Under the pieces are notes generated by a model. That model worked only from the letters and a program-made list of their open reading frames with translations, had not been told where the DNA came from and did no database searches. Positions 59,658 to 64,000 of a DNA stretch of 64,000 nt are shown here, in pieces. Positions within the stretch are counted from its first letter, which is position 1. Each line of letters begins with the position of its first letter. Source of the DNA: Hymenobacter sp. YIM 151858-1 (lineage in GTDB: Bacteria > Bacteroidota > Bacteroidia > Cytophagales > Hymenobacteraceae); contig NZ_CP110136.1 of NCBI RefSeq assembly GCF_025979705.1, forward strand, positions 3,162,001-3,226,000, written 5' to 3'. Position numbers and translations under genes: made by a program.

Positions 59658-60836
59658 CTAGTTGCCGCCGGTCGGCACCGCTTCGGTTAGCGCCTCTACG
59701 CCGCCTACAATCGTGGTTTGGTAAGTTTCGAGCGGCCGGCGGAAGTGTTGCTCGTAGGCGGCGCCTACTTGCCGGATGAAGTTTTCGACCTGATCGGGCG
59801 CTACCAAGTTGATGGTGCAGCCCCCGAACCCGCCGCCCATCATGCGCGAGCCGTACACGCCGGGCACTTTGCTGGCAGCCTCTACCAACACGTCGAGCTC
59901 CGGGCAGCTCACCTCGTAATCGTCGCGCAGGCCGGCGTGCGAGGCGTACATTTCCTTGCCGAAGGCCCCTAGGTCGTGGGCCTCCAAGTGGCGGCAGGCA
60001 GCTTCGACGCGCTGGTTTTCCTGCACTACATAAGCGCAACGGCGGTACACCACCGTGCCCATTTCGTCGCGGTGGGCGGCCAGGTGGTCGAGGGTGGCAT
60101 CGCGCAGGCTTTGCACCTCGGGGTAGTACTGGCGCAGTACCGATACTCCCCGTTCGCACTCCTGCCGGCGCGTGTTGTACTCAGAGCTGGCGAGGCTGTG
60201 CTTCACGCCTGAGTTGCAGAGCACAATGCGGCAGGCTTGGGTATCGAAAGGAAAGTAGGCGTACTCGAGCGAGCGGCAATCGAGGCGCACCACGTGCTCG
60301 GGCTTGCCGAACAGGCTGGCAAACTGATCCATAAGGCCGCACTGCACCAACGCGTACTCGTGCTCGGCTTTTTGGGCAATGTGCGCCAGCTCCATTTTAT
60401 CGATGTTGGCCGCGAGCAGCTGGTTGAGCGCGAAAGCCAAGCCGCACTCCACCGCGGCCGACGACGACATGCCAGCTCCGATAGGAATGGTACCGCCAAA
60501 CACGCAATCGAAGCCGGTAAGGGTAAGCCCCCGTTTCTGCAATTGCGCCACCACACCTAGGAGATAGTTCGCCCAAGGCGTATCGGTGCGGTGCACCTGA
60601 TCGAGGGCAATGGTAAAGCAGTCGTTCAGGTCGTGCGCTACCAGGCGTATCTCGGCGGTGCTGCTGAGCCCCACGGCGTAGTAAATGGCCTTATCGACGG
60701 CGGCCGGCAGCACAAAGCCATTGTTGTAGTCGGTATGTTCGCCGATGAGGTTGACGCGGCCAGGAGCGCGTACCAAGAGCGGGGCGGCGTAGCCAAAATG
60801 GCGTTGGAAGGCAGAAGCAACGGTTTGGGCAAGCAT
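59658..60836 (-). CDS. galK: Galactokinase
   Basis: A 392-aa GHMP-family kinase that phosphorylates galactose at C1. The galactokinase signature RVNLIGEHTDYNNG (about 27-40), the GHMP ATP loop PIGAGMSSSAAVECGLA and the C-terminal GSRMMGGGFGGCTINL are present. Start is MLAQTVASAFQRHFG (ATG ending 60836). First gene of the galKT pair, divergent from the GH43-galM genes, so the sugar-use genes may share control across the 535-bp intergenic region. Confidence 0.95.
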   Translation of the reverse strand: MLAQTVASAFQRHFGYAAPLLVRAPGRVNLIGEHTDYNNGFVLPAAVDKAIYYAVGLSSTAEIRLVAHDLNDCFTIALDQVHRTDTPWANYLLGVVAQLQKRGLTLTGFDCVFGGTIPIGAGMSSSAAVECGLAFALNQLLAANIDKMELAHIAQKAEHEYALVQCGLMDQFASLFGKPEHVVRLDCRSLEYAYFPFDTQACRIVLCNSGVKHSLASSEYNTRRQECERGVSVLRQYYPEVQSLRDATLDHLAAHRDEMGTVVYRRCAYVVQENQRVEAACRHLEAHDLGAFGKEMYASHAGLRDDYEVSCPELDVLVEAASKVPGVYGSRMMGGGFGGCTINLVAPDQVENFIRQVGAAYEQHFRRPLETYQTTIVGGVEALTEAVPTGGN

Positions 60837-61371
60837 AGCAACGGGGGTATGGTTACCGGCAGCAGCCGGCCTAGAACTACGAATAATCCGGGGGCATGGC
60901 CGAACATCCGGCCAATTGCCGACGCTACCGCCGCCCCGAAGCAGCCTTAAGCCTGCATCAGGCAAACTCACGAATCATAAATGTTTAACCGGCCGATTCG
61001 CCCTATTGAACCGAGACAAAGTCGTGTTCAGCAAAAAAATTGCAAGCATAGTGGTTCAGCAATGAAGAGTTGGCTAACTTCGAAAAGTTGAAAACGCCGA
61101 ACGCTTGGATTAGCCACCACGTTCGGCGTTTCCATTGCTGCAGCAGGGCTTTTGGGGCCCGAGCAGCGCTAAAAGGCATGAATAAAACTTCTCGTTTAAG
61201 TACCAAAGTTTTCAGCTGATTCTGGCCCGCGTTTTGCCTTCGGTGTCTTGGTGTATTTGGCTATACGCGTCGGGCAGCGGGTTGGAGCGGCTGGTCGGGT
61301 TGGCCTGATTTCTTTCTTTTTAAACTTCTCCTGCTTTGTCTTTCGAATTGGAACCCGGGGCTTACACCCCG
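60837..61371. other. Divergent control region between galK and the GH43 gene
   Basis: No protein gene is supported. A hairpin AAACGCCGAACG (61092-61103) / CGTTCGGCGTTT (61120-61131) with 16-nt loop and a following T-rich stretch sits mid-way and may be a terminator or part of a leader; no gene upstream accounts for it. Short reading frames were judged random. Confidence 0.5.
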
Positions 61372-62925
61372 ATGCCGGACGCCGATTTGCTCGTTGACCG
61401 CCCGGAAGTAATGTACTCCGGGGCCGACGCACCGGCTCCCGTAGCGCCGGCCCTAACCGGCTATGACCGCCTGGTGCTGCCAGGAGATTTTCCGGACCCG
61501 ACGATTACCAAGATTGGCGATACTTACTGGGCCAGCGCCACCTCGGCTGAGTGGGGCGCCGTGTTCCCGCTGTTCAAGTCCGACGACCTGGTGAACTGGG
61601 AGCTGGTAAGCCACGTTTTTCCGGGCCGCTTGCCGGCTTGGTGCGACTCGCAGTTTTGGGCGCCTGAGCTGTTTTACGAAGGCGGCAAGGTGTACATGTA
61701 CTACACCGCCCGCAAGCGCGGCGGCGTGCTATGCGTAGCCGTGGCTAGCGCCGACCGTCCCGAGGGCCCCTACACCGACCACGGTCCGCTGGTAGGCGAG
61801 GCCGCCGGCTCGATTGATGGTTTTCCGGTGCGCGACGAAAACGGGGTGCTGCACTTGGTTTGGAAGAACGACGGCAACAGCATTGGCAAGCCCACGCCCA
61901 TTTGGGCGCAGCGCATCGACGAAGCAACGATGAAGCTGGTAGGTAAGCGCCACGAGCTGTTCCGCAACGACACGCCTTGGGAGGGCAACCTGGTAGAAGG
62001 CTCGGCGCTGGTGCGCCACAACGGCTACTTCTATATGTTTTACGCCGCCAACGCGTGCTGCGGTAAGTACTGCACCTACGCCGAGGGCGTGGCCCGCTCG
62101 CGTAACCTGCTCGGCCCGTGGGAGAAGTACGACCGCAACCCCATCCTGACCGACAACGAGGTGTGGAAGTGCCCCGGCCACGGCACCGTGACCGAGAAAG
62201 ACGGCCGCTGGTTTTTGCTGCACCACGCCTACCACGTAAACAGCCACGAGTTTGTGGGCCGCCAAGGCTTGCTCAGCGAGTTTACCTGGAACGAGCACGG
62301 CTGGCCCGAGTTCGTGAACAACAGCCCACAAGCTGCTCCGCTGGCCGATGTGACGCTGATGAACGTGACCGACAACTTTGCCGGCGACGCCCTTGCCCTT
62401 ACCTGGCAGTGGCCGGTAACGCAGCAGCCCCCTATTGAGGTAGCCGATGCCCAGCTGCACCTAGGGGCCAGCCCGGCCCGCCTGGGTTCGATTGTAGCGC
62501 AGCGCACCTACTCGGCAACATACACCGCCAGCGTACAGGTTGATACCACCGCCATGGGCGAAGGCACGTTTGCCGGCCTGGGTGCCGTGGGCGACCCGTA
62601 CAACGCGCTGGCGCTTGTGGCCGGCGACAACATGCTGCAACTCTGGCACGTGAAGATGGGCAAGAAGCAGCGCCTCACCGAGGTACTGCTCGAGCCCTGC
62701 AGCACCCTAGGTTTGCGCCTCGAGTGCTGGGGCGGCAGCCGCTACCGCTTTGCCTACACCCTCGACGGTGGCCTGAACTGGGAGCCGATCCGCACCGATG
62801 GCTTTGCCATCAACGGCACGTACCTGCCGCCCTGGGACCGGGGCGTGCGCGTGGGCCTTATTGCCCAGGGCGAAGAGGGCCAAACCGCTACGTTCTCGCA
62901 CTTCAAGCTGCGCAACCAGCGGTAA
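61372..62925 (+). CDS. GH43 family glycoside hydrolase with C-terminal lectin-like domain
   Basis: A 517-aa enzyme without a signal peptide, so probably cytosolic. The five-bladed propeller of GH43 shows the catalytic triad: Asp42 in LPGDFPDPTITK, Asp149 in GSIDGFPVRDENG and acid Glu209 in NLVEGSALVRHNG, plus PGHGTVTEKDGRW. Residues about 345-515 form a beta-sandwich of the type that follows GH43 in xylosidase/arabinosidase enzymes. Arabinose or xylose side chains are the likely target; the exact substrate is unknown. TTG at 61336 would give a 12-residue longer form; ATG at 61372 is preferred. Followed by galM. Confidence 0.85.
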   Translation: MPDADLLVDRPEVMYSGADAPAPVAPALTGYDRLVLPGDFPDPTITKIGDTYWASATSAEWGAVFPLFKSDDLVNWELVSHVFPGRLPAWCDSQFWAPELFYEGGKVYMYYTARKRGGVLCVAVASADRPEGPYTDHGPLVGEAAGSIDGFPVRDENGVLHLVWKNDGNSIGKPTPIWAQRIDEATMKLVGKRHELFRNDTPWEGNLVEGSALVRHNGYFYMFYAANACCGKYCTYAEGVARSRNLLGPWEKYDRNPILTDNEVWKCPGHGTVTEKDGRWFLLHHAYHVNSHEFVGRQGLLSEFTWNEHGWPEFVNNSPQAAPLADVTLMNVTDNFAGDALALTWQWPVTQQPPIEVADAQLHLGASPARLGSIVAQRTYSATYTASVQVDTTAMGEGTFAGLGAVGDPYNALALVAGDNMLQLWHVKMGKKQRLTEVLLEPCSTLGLRLECWGGSRYRFAYTLDGGLNWEPIRTDGFAINGTYLPPWDRGVRVGLIAQGEEGQTATFSHFKLRNQR

Positions 62926-62946
62926 GGCATTTTACCTTGCGTTATA

Positions 62947-62984
62947 CCACGCCCCGGCTGCCTCTGCGGCCGGGGCGTGGTGTT
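62947..62984 (+). terminator. Intrinsic terminator of the GH43 gene
   Basis: CCACGCCCCGGC (62947-62958) / GCCGGGGCGTGG (62969-62980) then TGTTTT. Confidence 0.85.
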
Positions 62985-63007
62985 TTCAGGGCCAACGCAG
63001 CACGCTG

Positions 63008-63037
63008 TTGCCCGTACAAAGCGGCCCGGCCTCTTTG
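63008..63037 (+). promoter_or_regulatory. Possible promoter of galM
   Basis: TTG (63008-63010), 19 nt, CCTCTTTG (63030-63037; the TA of TAnnTTTG is missing). It would place transcription start within a few bases of the ATG at 63046. Confidence 0.35.
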
Positions 63038-63045
63038 CATCGGAT

Positions 63046-64000
63046 ATGGCACAACCCTCGATTACCTCGGCCCCGTTTGGTCAGTTGCCCAACGGCCAAA
63101 GCGCCCAGCTGTTCACACTTACCGGCAGCTCCGGCCTGCAGGTGCGCATCACCAACTACGGCGGCATTGTAACGCACTTTTTCGCCCCCGATCGGCAAGG
63201 CCAGCCCGGCGACATCGTGTTGGGTTTCGATAGCCTCGACGGTTACCTCAGCGACGCTTACGCTACCGCCAACCCCTACTTCGGCGGACTGATTGGCCGC
63301 TTCGGCAACCGCATCCGGGAAGGCCGCTTTGCCCTCGAGGGGCAGCCCTACACCTTGGCTACCAACAACGGCCCGAACCACTTGCACGGCGGGCTGCACG
63401 GCTTCAACCAGCAGCTCTGGGAAGCCGAAATGCTTGTAGACCTAGGGCCCGTACTGCGGCTTACCTACATCAGCCCCGATGGCGAGGAGGGCTACCCCGG
63501 CAACCTCACCGTAACGGTGCTCTACGGCCTTACTGCCGATAACGCGCTGCGCATCGACTACACCGCCACCACCGACCGCGCCACGCCCATCAACCTCACC
63601 AACCACAGCTACTTCAACCTAGGGGCCGGCGCCACGCCCGATACCTTGGGCCACGAGCTGACGCTGCACGCCGACCGCTACACCGTGGTCGACGATACCT
63701 TAATCCCGACCGGGGAGCTGCGCCCGGTGGCCGGCACACCCTTCGACTTCACGCAAGCCCACCCCATCGGCGAGCGGATAGCGCAAGTGCCCGGCGGCTA
63801 CGACCACAACTGGGAGCTGCGCGGCAAAGGCCTGCGGACGGTGGCCGAAGTGTACGAGCCCACCTCGGGCCGCACGCTGGAGGTACGTACCGATCAGCCC
63901 GGCCTTCAATTTTACGCCGGCAACTTTTTGGCTGGTACGCTCACCGGCAAGCAGGGCCGCCCCTACCCCAAGCACGGCGGCTTCTGCCTCGAAACCCAGC
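63046..64000 (+). CDS. galM: Aldose 1-epimerase (mutarotase), C-terminus beyond window
   Basis: First 318 residues of a galactose mutarotase that interconverts alpha and beta anomers for GalK. Catalytic His187 is in INLTNHSYFNL and His112 in PNHLHGG; the catalytic base Glu316 is just reached at the edge (GFCLETQ). The family is about 350 residues, so about 35 are missing. Follows the GH43 gene after a terminator and has a possible promoter of its own. No signal peptide. Confidence 0.93.
   Translation, partial: MAQPSITSAPFGQLPNGQSAQLFTLTGSSGLQVRITNYGGIVTHFFAPDRQGQPGDIVLGFDSLDGYLSDAYATANPYFGGLIGRFGNRIREGRFALEGQPYTLATNNGPNHLHGGLHGFNQQLWEAEMLVDLGPVLRLTYISPDGEEGYPGNLTVTVLYGLTADNALRIDYTATTDRATPINLTNHSYFNLGAGATPDTLGHELTLHADRYTVVDDTLIPTGELRPVAGTPFDFTQAHPIGERIAQVPGGYDHNWELRGKGLRTVAEVYEPTSGRTLEVRTDQPGLQFYAGNFLAGTLTGKQGRPYPKHGGFCLETQ

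Noticed and set aside
61003-61206. 67-aa minus-strand frame between galK and the GH43 gene
   Set aside because: No family features, overlaps the hairpin at 61092-61131, and no homologous context.

Overview
This window looks like a chromosome segment of a GC-rich Bacteroidota bacterium, most likely Hymenobacter or a close Cytophagales relative. Four things point there: (i) a giant secreted protein with SprB-type repeats and a C-terminal type IX secretion sorting domain; (ii) promoters of the Bacteroidota form TTG-N19/20-TAnnTTTG, with three stacked copies in front of the rRNA operon; (iii) almost no Shine-Dalgarno sequences at gene starts; (iv) family-typical genes (DUF349, DUF2795, TamL/TamB, a lycopene cyclase of the carotenoid pathway, MalQ with two starch-binding domains). 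The genus is inferred from these features, not from a database comparison.

Layout. 0-8.5 kb: the start of ettA, DUF349 and DUF2795 genes, an ABC ATPase convergent with a lycopene cyclase, a LOG-family hydrolase, a repeat-rich gap, a MacB-type permease and queA. 8.6-14.2 kb: a probable DUF4932 protein overlapping ispD, a PaaG-like hydratase, two tandem tiny secreted proteins with very basic tails, a SRAP (YedK/HMCES) DNA-protein crosslink protein and a STAS-like protein. 14.3-22.2 kb: divergent oxyR and katA, a lipoprotein, an inactive/active M16 peptidase pair, and a PA14-OmpA lipid- or wall-facing protein. 22.3-28.1 kb: the 1642-residue T9SS cargo protein and a Tat-exported tail-collar protein. 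29-35 kb: a SAM-I riboswitch, metH and metF, with a 600-bp unit carrying a DUF559 nuclease wedged between metH and metF. 35-49.5 kb: TPR, TonB-like and lipoprotein genes, a cell-wall amidase, the tamB-tamL envelope pair and malQ. 49.6-56.5 kb: an FAD oxidoreductase of lower GC and a complete 16S-23S-5S operon on the minus strand, with no tRNA in the spacer. 56.5-64 kb: a secreted GH13 amylase and galT-galK on the minus strand, then a GH43 enzyme and galM (cut by the window edge) on the plus strand. Together these last genes serve starch, galactose and hemicellulose sugar use.

Three themes cut across the genes. First, the 7-mer ACCTAGG (or its complement) occurs about 70 times by eye count, roughly one per 0.9 kb and many-fold above composition. 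Inside genes it is read mostly as Leu-Gly with the otherwise scarce CTA codon, and between genes it sometimes forms inverted pairs at gene ends. This resembles uptake-signal or highly iterated palindrome systems. Second, several unrelated families of long, near-perfect palindromes fill gaps between genes and supply stop codons or protein tails. Third, one such palindrome family, also present as a solo copy at 5.7 kb, flanks the DUF559 nuclease gene in inverted orientation with 21-bp perfect ends. That arrangement is reminiscent of REP/RAYT units but with a Vsr-like nuclease instead of a transposase. Coordinates for rRNAs, promoters and riboswitch were set by eye from conserved sequence.
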